A stretch of 15,829 bases of DNA from CAZQYC01 sp964597495 (GCA_964597495.1 CAZQYC010000092.1:1-15829), one strand, 5' to 3'. Positions 1-7,398 are shown, counted from the first letter of the stretch. Translations and numbers: made by a program. The notes: generated by a model from the sequence alone, not told the origin.

Positions 1-254
1 TGGTCGGCCAGTTCGCGCGTGGGACAGAGAACCAAGCCTTGCAGCCGCGCCATGCCGGCGTCTAATTCCGACAATAGGCCGAGCGCAAAGGCCGCCGTTT
101 TGCCGCTACCCGTTTTTGCCTGCGCGACGACATCTTTCGAATTCAAGATCGCCGGTAAGCTCGCGGCTTGCACGGGCGTCATCTCGGCGTAATTCACTTC
201 GCTCAACGCACGTTGCAGCGGCTCGATCAAAGGCAAATCGGAAAACGTAGACAT
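1..254 (-). CDS. dbpA: ATP-dependent RNA helicase DbpA, N-terminal part (cut by window edge)
   Basis: This is a DEAD-box RNA helicase, probably DbpA, which in E. coli acts on 23S rRNA during large-subunit assembly. Only the first 84 residues are inside the window. They show the Q motif with MTPVQAASLPAIL (about 25-37), the Walker A region AKTGSGKTAAF (46-56) and motif Ia LCPTRELAD (76-84). The wording of these stretches matches E. coli DbpA (MTPVQAAALPAIL, QAKTGSGKTAAF, ALVLCPTRELAD) more closely than other DEAD-box proteins I remember. The start is the ATG at 254-252, giving MSTFSDLP, which fits the expected N-terminus. The DEAD box, C-terminal helicase domain and the 23S-specific RNA-binding domain lie outside, so the DbpA subtype is an inference. 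It is transcribed divergently from the small gene at 379. Confidence 0.88.
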   Translation of the reverse strand, partial: MSTFSDLPLIEPLQRALSEVNYAEMTPVQAASLPAILNSKDVVAQAKTGSGKTAAFALGLLSELDAGMARLQGLVLCPTRELAD

Positions 255-378
255 GAACGCTTATTGCTAATTGGCGGGATTTTCTTGCGTCAGCGAGATT
301 GCGATGCTGCCCGCAACTTGCCCGGCTTCGGGCAAAATACTTGGCGGCGCTTTCGCCATTCTACACACTGTGCGCCCC

Positions 379-660
379 ATGTCGGACATGTCATCGGATG
401 TCGAGTTGAACGATCTCGCCGACTTTTTGGTTCGCAGCAGTCGGCTCACTGAAAGCGAGGCACGGCGACTCATAGGGGAAGTCATGCACTTCCTCGACGA
501 ATTGCCGGAGGACTTCGTGCGGCGGCGACACCTCTCGCTTCAGGCGCGAGGCTTGAGTAACAGCGAGATCTTTGCGCAACTGACCGTCGAATTGCGAGCA
601 CGCCGTTTTCGCGCGCCCGAGTTCACCGAGCGGCAGATCCGACGAATGATTTACGGCTAA
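379..660 (+). CDS. Small conserved-looking protein of unknown function
   Basis: I do not recognise a named family. From the ATG at 379 the product is 93 residues, charged and predicted mainly helical, with no signal peptide or membrane segment. The body runs from DLADFLVRSS through a Glu/Arg-rich middle (SEARRLIGEVMHFLDELPEDFVRRR) to the C-terminal RQIRRMIYG. The Arg-rich end (RARRF, RRMIYG) suggests binding to nucleic acid or another acidic partner, but this is only an impression. The frame is open further upstream (TTG 271, ATG 304), but that extension reads like non-coding sequence. ATG 379 and ATG 388 are the sensible starts; neither has a clear Shine-Dalgarno sequence. It lies 51 bases upstream of glmS on the same strand and may share its transcript. 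Confidence 0.6.
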   Translation: MSDMSSDVELNDLADFLVRSSRLTESEARRLIGEVMHFLDELPEDFVRRRHLSLQARGLSNSEIFAQLTVELRARRFRAPEFTERQIRRMIYG

Positions 661-667
661 TTTTCCG

Positions 668-694
668 GCTAGTGTCTGGTGGCCAGCAGCTAGC
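668..694 (+). promoter_or_regulatory. Interrupted hairpin in the glmS leader
   Basis: Between the small gene and glmS, arms GCTAG (668-672) and CTAGC (690-694) enclose an inner stem CTGG/CCAG (676-679 and 683-686), separated by 3-base internal loops. It sits 9 bases before the GGAG ribosome site (703-706) of glmS. It has no T-run, so it is not a standard terminator. It could affect glmS translation or mRNA processing, since GlmS is often controlled after transcription, but this is speculative. Confidence 0.25.
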
Positions 695-711
695 GACTTT
701 TCGGAGCGACC

Positions 712-2529
712 ATGTGTGGAATCGTCGGATACATCGGTAAGCAGCACGCGGCATCCGTTCTCTTGGAAGGGTTGCATCGCCTTGAATATCGCGGCTACGA
801 CTCGGCGGGCATAGCAACCGCGAACGAGGGCGTGCTCGGCACAGCTAAGTGCAAGGGCAAGGTGCGCGATCTGTCCCGGTTAGCGCCCGAGAAGCTGCAA
901 GGTAATGTAGGCATCGCTCATACCCGCTGGGCAACGCATGGCGAGCCGAGCGATGCTAATGCGCATCCCCATGCCGACGCGAGCGAGCGCTTCACGATCG
1001 TGCACAATGGCATCATCGAGAATGCAGCCTCCCTGAAAAAGCGATTGCAACTGACCGGCATCAAGTTCCGCTCGGACACCGATTCCGAGGTCCTGGTCCA
1101 TCTCATTGCGGCGACTCAAGATCAGCCTTTAGAAGACAGAGTGCGAACGGTGTTGCGGCAAGTTGTCGGCACGTACGGACTAGCCGTTCTGGATGCGGAA
1201 CACCCCCAGACAATCGTTGTCGCGCGTAATGGCAGTCCGGTCGTCTTAGGCATTGGCGATGGTGAAATGTTCGTTGCGTCGGACACGGCTGCATTGGTGA
1301 GGCACACTCAAAGTGTCGTGCATTTGGATGACGGCGAATTGGCGGTGCTGCGTGCCGACGGCTATCGAACGCTGATGCTAGACGGTGGGCCGACGACAAA
1401 AACTCCGCTGACGGTGACGTTCGGTGCCGAAGCGCTCGACAAAGGCGACTATGCGCATTTCATGCGCAAGGAAATCGAGGAGCAACCGGACGCAGTGCGT
1501 CGTACGCTTAGCGGTAGAATCGAACCACGATTTCAAACGACGCACCTGGGCGGTTTGGAAATGACGGCTCGCGAATTGTTGGAAGTGAAGCGCGTGAAGG
1601 TGCTGGGTTGCGGTTCTGCCTACTTGGCCGGGTGCGTCGGAGCACAGCTGATCGAGCAGCTCGCGCGGATTCCGGCGCATGCGGAGCCGGCTTCGGAATT
1701 CCGGTATCGGAATCCCGTCATCGAGCAAGACACCTTGTATGTTGCGGTGAGCCAGTCCGGCGAGACTTTCGATACGCTGGCCGCCGTACAAGAAGTAAAG
1801 CGCAAAGGCGGCCGGGTGCTTGGCGTCGTCAATGTGGTCGGCAGCACGATCGCCCGCGAATGCGGGCGCGGGCTTTATTTGCACGCGGGTCCGGAGATCG
1901 CTGTCGTCGCGACGAAAACGTTTACCTGCACCGCGGTCGCACTGGCGCTTTTTGCGATTCATCTCGGCAGAATTCGCGACTTGGGCACCGCGGACGGCAT
2001 GAGGTTGCTCAATGCTTTGAGCGCGTTGCCAGGGCAGATCGAAGCGGTTCTATCGCAAGAGACGCAGATCGCAGCGCTCGGTAGACGGCTTTCTTCGGCG
2101 AGCGATATTTACTTTGTCGGGCGCGCGGCGGGATTCGCGGTTGCACTTGAGGGCGCGCTTAAACTAAAGGAGGTCAGTTATCTCCATGCCGAAGCCTATC
2201 CGGCGTCGGAATTAAAGCATGGCCCGCTTGCTTTAATTACGTCGGAAACCCCGACGGTGGTCGTCCTGCCGCAGGACGGTCTGTTCGCAAAGAATGTTTC
2301 AACTATCGAGGAAATTCGCGCTCGTCGCGGACCCGTATTTGCGCTTACGAATGCGGCCGAAATACCCGTGGCACTCGATGGAGTGCTCTCCGTGCCGCGA
2401 TCGGAGCCGGAGTTGGACCCGATCCTCCTCACTATTCCGTTGCAACTGCTTGCTTACCACACCGCCTTGCACAAGGGAGTCGACATCGATCAGCCGCGTA
2501 ACCTCGCGAAGTCGGTAACGGTGGAGTAG
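712..2529 (+). CDS. glmS: Glutamine--fructose-6-phosphate aminotransferase (isomerizing)
   Basis: GlmS makes glucosamine-6-phosphate from fructose-6-phosphate and glutamine in the cytoplasm, the committed step toward UDP-GlcNAc for peptidoglycan and LPS. The 605-residue product is close to the 609 of E. coli. The N-terminal class II glutaminase domain starts MCGIVGYIG with the catalytic Cys exposed at position 2 once Met is removed. It continues with EYRGYDSAGIA (25-35), TRWATHGEPSDANAHPH (71-87), HNGIIEN (98-104) and SDTDSE (121-126). Two SIS sugar-isomerase domains follow: LGCGSAYLAG (298-307), SQSGETFDTLAA (347-358), FVGRAAGFAVALEGALKLKE (468-487), EAYPASELKHGP (494-505) and the C-terminal DQPRNLAKSVTVE. 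The ATG at 712 has GGAG five bases upstream. The gene is not next to glmU here; its 3' end is 9 bases from the convergent acyltransferase gene. Confidence 0.97.
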   Translation: MCGIVGYIGKQHAASVLLEGLHRLEYRGYDSAGIATANEGVLGTAKCKGKVRDLSRLAPEKLQGNVGIAHTRWATHGEPSDANAHPHADASERFTIVHNGIIENAASLKKRLQLTGIKFRSDTDSEVLVHLIAATQDQPLEDRVRTVLRQVVGTYGLAVLDAEHPQTIVVARNGSPVVLGIGDGEMFVASDTAALVRHTQSVVHLDDGELAVLRADGYRTLMLDGGPTTKTPLTVTFGAEALDKGDYAHFMRKEIEEQPDAVRRTLSGRIEPRFQTTHLGGLEMTARELLEVKRVKVLGCGSAYLAGCVGAQLIEQLARIPAHAEPASEFRYRNPVIEQDTLYVAVSQSGETFDTLAAVQEVKRKGGRVLGVVNVVGSTIARECGRGLYLHAGPEIAVVATKTFTCTAVALALFAIHLGRIRDLGTADGMRLLNALSALPGQIEAVLSQETQIAALGRRLSSASDIYFVGRAAGFAVALEGALKLKEVSYLHAEAYPASELKHGPLALITSETPTVVVLPQDGLFAKNVSTIEEIRARRGPVFALTNAAEIPVALDGVLSVPRSEPELDPILLTIPLQLLAYHTALHKGVDIDQPRNLAKSVTVE

Positions 2530-2538
2530 TGGGTTCGT

Positions 2539-3738
2539 CTATTTAAGCGTCGATGCCCTTAGTCCGGATGAAATGGTTCTCAGAGAGCCGGCCTTCGCTT
2601 GTTTCCGCAGTTTTGAGTTGAGCGGTTCGGAATACCAGCGAGCGACCGCATATCCGAGGACGATGCTGAGCGCTAGCATCGTCGCGTAGGCAATCGAATA
2701 GGCTGCGGTGGACGGAGACTTTCCAAAGAAGGCTTTGAAGGGATGCATAAGCCCAAGGACGACGAACATGTGGGTCAAGTAGATTTCGTAGCTGCTGCGT
2801 CCGACAAGCTGGATCAACGACGTGCCCTTGGCGAGAGTGTTGTTTCCAATGTTGCGAGACAGTGCCAGCAGAACAAGCGCTACGCCCATTTCCAGAAGAG
2901 TGACGTTGAGTCCGGTTTTCATTAGCCCGAGGTCGGACGTCACTGTACGAAACACGACGATGAGAGCTATCGCCGTCACGCCGATGGACATGGAAATTCG
3001 TAACGCGGTTCGAGTCCAATGAAGTCGTGATGAGAGCCACGCCGCGAGGCAGCCGAAAGCAATGCCATCCATGCAAGACAGGTAGGCGTAAACATTCCAA
3101 GGGCTGCGGCCGTGAATTGCTACGCGATTGAATGGACCGACGATTATTAGCGTTATTAGCGCGACCACTATCCAACGCTCGCGACGCAGCGCGAGGCATG
3201 CGAGTGGAAATAGCACATAGAACAGCTCTTCAACGGAGAGCGACCACAGTACGTCCCAATTGCCTGGCAAGTAACCTCGTTGTCCTTCCAGCCAGTTGAA
3301 ATGAAAAGTAAGCGCGGCAACTATCGCGCGCGGGAGCGAGGCCCGTTCCGGTTTGATGGCGAAGTCGGAGAAATTCGCCAGGTGCAAGACGCTGAGGACG
3401 ATAAGTAATAGTAGTAGACAAGGCAGAATGCGCGCCGCGCGTAATGCATAGAAACTCGGCAAGGAGATCCGTTCCAGCGACTGCCAGCGCCGCAGCGAGA
3501 GGCTCGTGATCAAGAATCCGGAAATGACGAAGAACGTAATGACCGAATAGTAGCCGGAATCGAATACGATCGAGCCGATGGGCTCGGGCAGTAGCTTCGA
3601 AACGTCGTAGTGGTTAATGCGAAAACGGATGTCGATGTGAAGTAGCACGACCAGAATTACGGCAAGACCTCGCAGCGCATCGATGCTTTGTAAGCGGCGG
3701 TTGGGGGAGCGGTCTTGCGAAGCGGCGGCGTCAGTCAT
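2539..3738 (-). CDS. Membrane acyltransferase-3 family protein (OafA/YrhL type)
   Basis: This 399-residue integral membrane protein belongs to the acyltransferase-3 family (PF01757), whose members transfer acetyl or other acyl groups onto surface sugars such as O-antigen, peptidoglycan, exopolysaccharide or Nod factors. Visible signatures are LQSIDALRGLAVILVVLLH (16-34, including the conserved His34), ITFFVISGFLITSL (67-80), the FYALRAARILP stretch (96-106) and WDVLWSLSVEELFYVLFPL (161-179). About ten hydrophobic segments follow one another to the C-terminus. There is no extra SGNH domain, so it is the short single-domain form. The substrate cannot be read from the sequence. The gene is divergent from the BlaI-type repressor gene, and its promoter region overlaps the putative BlaI operators, so it may be a member of that regulon. 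It converges on glmS. Confidence 0.9.
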   Translation of the reverse strand: MTDAAASQDRSPNRRLQSIDALRGLAVILVVLLHIDIRFRINHYDVSKLLPEPIGSIVFDSGYYSVITFFVISGFLITSLSLRRWQSLERISLPSFYALRAARILPCLLLLLIVLSVLHLANFSDFAIKPERASLPRAIVAALTFHFNWLEGQRGYLPGNWDVLWSLSVEELFYVLFPLACLALRRERWIVVALITLIIVGPFNRVAIHGRSPWNVYAYLSCMDGIAFGCLAAWLSSRLHWTRTALRISMSIGVTAIALIVVFRTVTSDLGLMKTGLNVTLLEMGVALVLLALSRNIGNNTLAKGTSLIQLVGRSSYEIYLTHMFVVLGLMHPFKAFFGKSPSTAAYSIAYATMLALSIVLGYAVARWYSEPLNSKLRKQAKAGSLRTISSGLRASTLK

Positions 3739-3751
3739 GTTCGGTTCTTGT

Positions 3752-3767
3752 AACTAATATTTTAGTT
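3752..3767. promoter_or_regulatory. Putative BlaI operator, acyltransferase-proximal dyad
   Basis: Perfect 6-base arms AACTAA (3752-3757) and TTAGTT (3762-3767) flank a 4-base spacer. The core and spacing are the same as in the stronger dyad at 3771-3794, and the centres are 23 bp apart. Paired dyads between a repressor and its target are typical of BlaI/MecI control, although this sequence is not the staphylococcal TACA/TGTA type. Confidence 0.55.
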
Positions 3768-3795
3768 GCATAGTAACTAAAGCCTTAGTTACTAT
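3766..3795 (+). promoter_or_regulatory. Candidate promoter of the blaI-type operon
   Basis: A weak sigma70-like pair is visible: TTGCAT (3766-3771), an 18-base spacer, and TACTAT (3790-3795, 4 of 6 to consensus). Transcription would begin near 3802, immediately before the ATG at 3803. There is no Shine-Dalgarno sequence, so the message may be leaderless. The match is modest and the assignment is an inference. Confidence 0.35.
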
Positions 3796-3798
3796 CCA
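3770..3798 (-). promoter_or_regulatory. Candidate promoter of the acyltransferase gene
   Basis: On the minus strand, TGGATA (3798-3793) and TACTAT (3775-3770) are 17 bases apart, each matching 4 of 6 consensus bases. The predicted start near 3763 leaves a leader of about 25 bases before the ATG at 3738. It overlaps the opposing blaI promoter and the palindromic operator. Confidence 0.3.
3771..3794. promoter_or_regulatory. Putative BlaI operator, perfect palindrome with 10-base arms
   Basis: Arms TAGTAACTAA (3771-3780) and TTAGTTACTA (3785-3794) are exact reverse complements around the spacer AGCC. The palindrome lies 8 bases before the blaI-type start codon. Each arm, read outward, contains the hexamer TACTAT when one flanking base is included, which would serve as a -10 box on each strand. 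Bound repressor would therefore cover both promoters. Confidence 0.7.
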
Positions 3799-3802
3799 CC
3801 GC

Positions 3803-4201
3803 ATGAAGAGCAAAGCGCGAAACTCAAAGCCGGAGCGCAAGCCGCTTACCGCCGCGGAACTTGAAATGATGAATGTGATCTGGCGCATCGGTCCTTGCAC
3901 GGTGGCGCAGGTCTTGGAGCGGATTCAACCGCAGCGGGAGCTCGCTTACACCAGCGTTTCGACTATTGTTCGCATCCTGGAACAAAAGGGTTATGTGAGC
4001 AGCGAGCGCGAAGGTCGCGGTCATCTATACGCCGCCGCGGTGTCGAAGGAGAGCTATCAGGCACGCAGCCTCAAACATCTGTTAAGCAACGTGTTCGACG
4101 GTGCGCCATCGCTGCTGGTACGGCATCTTCTGGATAGCAAGGCGCTGACGGCCGAAGAGCTCGCAGAGATTAAAGCGATGCTGCGCAAGCAGGAGCACTG
4201 A
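3803..4201 (+). CDS. blaI: BlaI/MecI/CopY-family transcriptional repressor
   Basis: The product is 132 residues, the usual length for PF03965 repressors, which bind dyad operators as dimers and are inactivated by proteolysis triggered by a BlaR1/MecR1 sensor. The winged-helix part spans about 15-78: LTAAELEMMNVIWRIGP, then TVAQVLERI, then the recognition helix YTSVSTIVRILEQKGYV, then the wing with EGRGHLYAA. The C-terminal dimerisation helices follow, with SNVFDG (95-100) in the region where staphylococcal BlaI is cleaved after Asn. The gene is one base from the M56-protease gene, whose AGGAG ribosome site (4191-4195) lies in its last codons, which is the classical repressor-sensor pairing. 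The gene symbol is by family; no beta-lactamase is present in the window, so the target is unlikely to be simply penicillin resistance. Confidence 0.9.
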   Translation: MKSKARNSKPERKPLTAAELEMMNVIWRIGPCTVAQVLERIQPQRELAYTSVSTIVRILEQKGYVSSEREGRGHLYAAAVSKESYQARSLKHLLSNVFDGAPSLLVRHLLDSKALTAEELAEIKAMLRKQEH

Positions 4202-4202
4202 G

Positions 4203-5807
4203 ATGCCCGTCGCCGCGGTCAATATTTATCTCTGTGCCAATGCGTTGCTGGTCGCGGCGGTGTTTTTGCTGACGATGCTGGTCCGCGCTCGCGATCGGTT
4301 TGCGCATCCAATCGCGTCTCGACACTTGCTGTGGATCGGCCATGGGCTGTCGCTGGCGGCATTGCTCCTGCCGTTTATTCGCCTTTCGTTTTCACACAGC
4401 GTCATGCCCGCCACTATGCAGGTTTGGTCGGCTTCCAGCATGGCCGACATACCTCGTATCGAAACATCGCTCGCGGATCACCGCCTTGCAGTGCCATTTG
4501 CATCCGCAGGGGAAACAATGCCATTGAGCATGGCTGCGAATATCGCGATGGCGCTTTTTGCCATGGGAGTTTTTGCATTGCTAGTCCGTGTGGGAATGGA
4601 CGTCGTCGCTATCGTCCGTATAGTAGTTGGAGCGCAGACGCTTCGTCGCGCTCGCAGAATTCATTTATACGTATCGGATCGCGTGCGTGCGCCATTTTCG
4701 TTTTGGGTGCCTGGAAAGTGCGTTGTAGTGCTGCCTTCCATCCTGTTGTCCCGCTCGCGAGACTTGAAAATGGCGATACGCCACGAAGTCCAACACCATC
4801 GCCAGCATGACACGCAGTGGCTCTATCTCTACGCATTCATCAAAGCGGTGTTCTTCTGGAACCCCGCCGCCCATTTGCTCGCGCGACGCATCCAGGACCT
4901 TCAGGAATTCACCTGCGATGCCGCTGTCGTCGCCCGCAAGGATATATCGACCCGCTCGTATTGCGAGTCTTTGGTGTGGGCTGCCGAGTATGCTTTGAAA
5001 ACGCGTCGCATGGTCTTGAGCGCAAGTATGAACGGAGGCTTTGGTCGAAAAATTCTTAAAAGGAGGGTGGAGGGCTTGTTGGTTCAGCCGACGCAGCCCT
5101 TGCGGGCATCCGGCGTATTCGTGTTGGCGATGTTAGGCATGGGCGTCATGACGATGGCATCGTTAGCGTTCGCTGCCACCATCCAAGATCGTCGAATTTC
5201 GCTCGAGGATGTAGAGAAAATGGTTCTTGCGACCGCGAACCGTGAGAATGGAGCCGATGCAATCAAGATCGCAGTGAACGAATCGGTGCTGAAGCAGCTT
5301 AATCGCCTGGCGAGTACGCCGGATGGGCGCGAGTTTGCTCGCGCTGGTTTGAGCAGGATGCGAGAACACGAGGGCATGCTATCGTCGAAAATCATTGCGT
5401 CCGGTTTGCCGAAGGATTTACTGGCGGTGCCGCTGGTGGAGTCCGGCTATCGAAATCTTTCGAAGGTCGGCGGCCTGAACGGTGCAGGTTTGTGGATGTT
5501 CATCAAGCCGACCGCGCGAAGATTCGGCCTTGTCGTCAACGAGCGGCAAGACCAGCGGCTCGATCCGAGCTTAGAAACGGATGCGGCGTTGCGCATGCTT
5601 GCGTCACTGCATGCCCGCTACACAGATTGGGGCCTGGCGCTGCTCGCCTACAACAGCGGCAACTGGAGAGTCGACAAGGGAATTCGTGAAACCGGTTCGC
5701 GAAACGTTTGGGAGATCATAGGCAAGGGATACGAGAACGATCCCGACTACGTCGCACGTGTGATGGCCGCGATGCTCATTCTCCGCAATCCGTCGTTGAT
5801 AGATTGA
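4203..5807 (+). CDS. M56 (BlaR1-type) membrane metallopeptidase fused to a lytic-transglycosylase (SLT/MltD-like) domain
   Basis: The 534-residue protein has two modules. Residues 1-300 are a BlaR1/MecR1-type M56 peptidase: hydrophobic segments near 6-27, 43-63 and 108-140, a conserved RAPFSFWVPGKCVVVLP stretch (162-178), zinc motif HEVQH (194-198) with catalytic Glu195, and EFTCD (235-239) supplying the probable third ligand. A further membrane segment (about 303-325) leads to an exterior domain. There, instead of the penicillin-binding domain of BlaR1, residues about 395-495 resemble MltD-type transglycosylase: DLLAVPLVESGY with catalytic-type Glu413, GLNGAGLWMFIKPTARRFGL (424-443) and LALLAYNSGNW (478-488). 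The usual Gln of GLWQF is Met432. By analogy the domain could sense or cut periplasmic peptidoglycan and the protease could inactivate the neighbouring BlaI. It is translationally coupled to blaI. I recall similar M56 plus MltD names in public annotation, so the pairing may be known although poorly studied. Confidence 0.88.
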   Translation: MPVAAVNIYLCANALLVAAVFLLTMLVRARDRFAHPIASRHLLWIGHGLSLAALLLPFIRLSFSHSVMPATMQVWSASSMADIPRIETSLADHRLAVPFASAGETMPLSMAANIAMALFAMGVFALLVRVGMDVVAIVRIVVGAQTLRRARRIHLYVSDRVRAPFSFWVPGKCVVVLPSILLSRSRDLKMAIRHEVQHHRQHDTQWLYLYAFIKAVFFWNPAAHLLARRIQDLQEFTCDAAVVARKDISTRSYCESLVWAAEYALKTRRMVLSASMNGGFGRKILKRRVEGLLVQPTQPLRASGVFVLAMLGMGVMTMASLAFAATIQDRRISLEDVEKMVLATANRENGADAIKIAVNESVLKQLNRLASTPDGREFARAGLSRMREHEGMLSSKIIASGLPKDLLAVPLVESGYRNLSKVGGLNGAGLWMFIKPTARRFGLVVNERQDQRLDPSLETDAALRMLASLHARYTDWGLALLAYNSGNWRVDKGIRETGSRNVWEIIGKGYENDPDYVARVMAAMLILRNPSLID

Positions 5808-5826
5808 TCGACCAGACTCACCGAAC

Positions 5827-6798
5827 ATGATTCGTGCTGTGTGGTTGGTTTGTGTCGTTGCGTTGGCGGGTAGCGCTGCCGGCTTTAAGCTTGGAGAAAA
5901 TTTCTGCACGCACGCCGCGATTGAGTCGAGTAGGGTGGCATCGCGTGGTTACGAGCTTCCTAACACTGCGGTGCATACGCTATCAAGCGGCGGGCGTCGT
6001 TATCAAGTATGGGTGGACGTTCCGCGATCCTATGGTTCGGGATCGCAGGACTCCAGTGGCAAACGGTATCCCGTGGTGTTCGTCACCGATGCGAGTTACG
6101 CCTTTCCGATCGTTCGCAGCATTCGCAATCTGCTCGGAGCAAAAGGCCAGAACATCGAAGATTTCATTCTCGTGGGGCTTGACCATGCAGAGGGCGATAC
6201 GTCGAAAGCAGGTCGCAGTCGTGACTACACGCCCAGTAATCCGTTGAACGATCCGTTGCTAACGGCAAAGGACTCTTCGCTTTACGGCCAGGCTCACTAT
6301 GGGGAGGCCGCTGCATTTCGAGATTACATCGAGCGCGAGGTATTTCCGCTCATCGCCAATCAATATCGCGCCGACATGCAACGCAAAGTGTATGTCGGGC
6401 ATTCCTTCGGCGGGTTGTTCGGGGCCTTTGTGTTGGTGACGAAACCCACGATGTTTCAAGCGTACATTCTCGGCAGCCCATCGCTGTGGTTCGACGATCG
6501 CATGATCTTGCGGATTGAAGAAAGCTACGCAAGCCATCGCCATGATTTACTCGCCCGCGTGATCATGTATGCCGGCTCTTACGAAACCATTCGTCCCGAA
6601 CCGCGCTACTTCAAGAATACGGACTTGATTCGCGACATGCAGTCGTTCGAGCGGAACATGCAATCTCGACGCTACCCGCATTTGCAGATCGAAAGCCGCG
6701 TTATACCCGATGAAGATCATTTGTCGGTGTTTCCCGCGCTGGTTAGTCGCGGGTTGCTCTGGGCACTGCCGGGTTTCGGTCCTTACACCAGTGGATAG
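5827..6798 (+). CDS. Exported alpha/beta-hydrolase of the putative esterase family (esterase D / BesA-IroE-like fold)
   Basis: The 323-residue product starts with a signal-peptide-like segment (MIRAVWLVCVVALAGSAAG, 1-19). It is probably periplasmic or membrane-anchored. The body matches the putative esterase family (PF00756): YQVWVDVPRSY (59-69), YPVVFVTDAS (81-90), the nucleophile elbow YVGHSFGGLFGA (189-200) with Ser193, and the catalytic-His region DEDHLSVFP (295-303) with His298. The acid residue is not certain; it probably lies around 250-256. Family members hydrolyse acyl esters, carbohydrate esters or siderophore esters, and the substrate here cannot be read. It starts 19 bases after the M56-SLT gene with no clear ribosome site, so it is likely the third gene of that operon. 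With an acyltransferase opposite, a role in removing acyl groups from an envelope polymer is possible but only inferred. Confidence 0.82.
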   Translation: MIRAVWLVCVVALAGSAAGFKLGENFCTHAAIESSRVASRGYELPNTAVHTLSSGGRRYQVWVDVPRSYGSGSQDSSGKRYPVVFVTDASYAFPIVRSIRNLLGAKGQNIEDFILVGLDHAEGDTSKAGRSRDYTPSNPLNDPLLTAKDSSLYGQAHYGEAAAFRDYIEREVFPLIANQYRADMQRKVYVGHSFGGLFGAFVLVTKPTMFQAYILGSPSLWFDDRMILRIEESYASHRHDLLARVIMYAGSYETIRPEPRYFKNTDLIRDMQSFERNMQSRRYPHLQIESRVIPDEDHLSVFPALVSRGLLWALPGFGPYTSG

Positions 6799-6834
6799 CG
6801 GCTGGGGCTAGGGGGGGTATTCAGGACTGAAAGC

Positions 6835-6862
6835 TTGATTAACTGTGGCGGTGGAGTAGTCT
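6835..6862 (+). promoter_or_regulatory. Candidate rnpB promoter
   Basis: TTGATT (6835-6840) and TAGTCT (6857-6862) are separated by 16 bases. The predicted start at about 6869-6870 coincides with the first base of the P1 helix of the RNase P RNA. The -35 is fair and the -10 weak, but the position is exactly as required. Confidence 0.4.
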
Positions 6863-6869
6863 GCGCGCC

Positions 6870-7299
<430 letters not shown>

Positions 7300-7302
7300 A
7301 TT

Positions 7303-7336
7303 CTGATCGATCGGGCATCCATGCCACGACGATCAG
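7303..7336. repeat. Imperfect inverted repeat just after rnpB
   Basis: Outer arms CTGATCG (7303-7309) and CGATCAG (7330-7336) enclose an inner GGCAT-CC-ATGCC hairpin (7314-7325). It could terminate rnpB, but no T-run follows it. It abuts a second, stronger palindrome, so a repeat unit is equally likely. Confidence 0.45.
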
Positions 7337-7371
7337 GAGCCGAATGAAAAGCGTGGTTTTCATTCGGCTCC
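7336..7371. repeat. Perfect inverted repeat with 15-base arms
   Basis: GGAGCCGAATGAAAA (7336-7350) and TTTTCATTCGGCTCC (7357-7371) are exact reverse complements around GCGTGG. It shares its first base with the preceding inverted repeat. It lies 46 bases before the scaffold gap, suggesting that it belongs to a multi-copy repeat that broke the assembly. Confidence 0.75.
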
Positions 7372-7398
7372 GCCCGTCGCTCCAAGCAGCGGCGGCGA

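Noticed and set aside
318..335. Small hairpin TTGCCC / GGGCAA between dbpA and the small gene
   Set aside because: The stem is only six base pairs, there is no T-run, and it lies upstream of both divergent genes, so neither a terminator nor an operator can be supported.
1378..1962. Minus-strand frame of 194 codons inside glmS
   Set aside because: It overlaps the intact SIS and hinge region of glmS and has the Arg/His-rich composition of a shadow frame.
2530..2538. Bidirectional terminator between glmS and the acyltransferase gene
   Set aside because: The 9-base spacer holds no stem, and I found no convincing hairpin with a T-run at either gene end.
3752..3794. Possibility that the AACTAA dyads form a CRISPR-like or tandem repeat array
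   Set aside because: There are only two units with no regular spacer, and their placement between divergent genes next to a BlaI homologue explains them better as operators.
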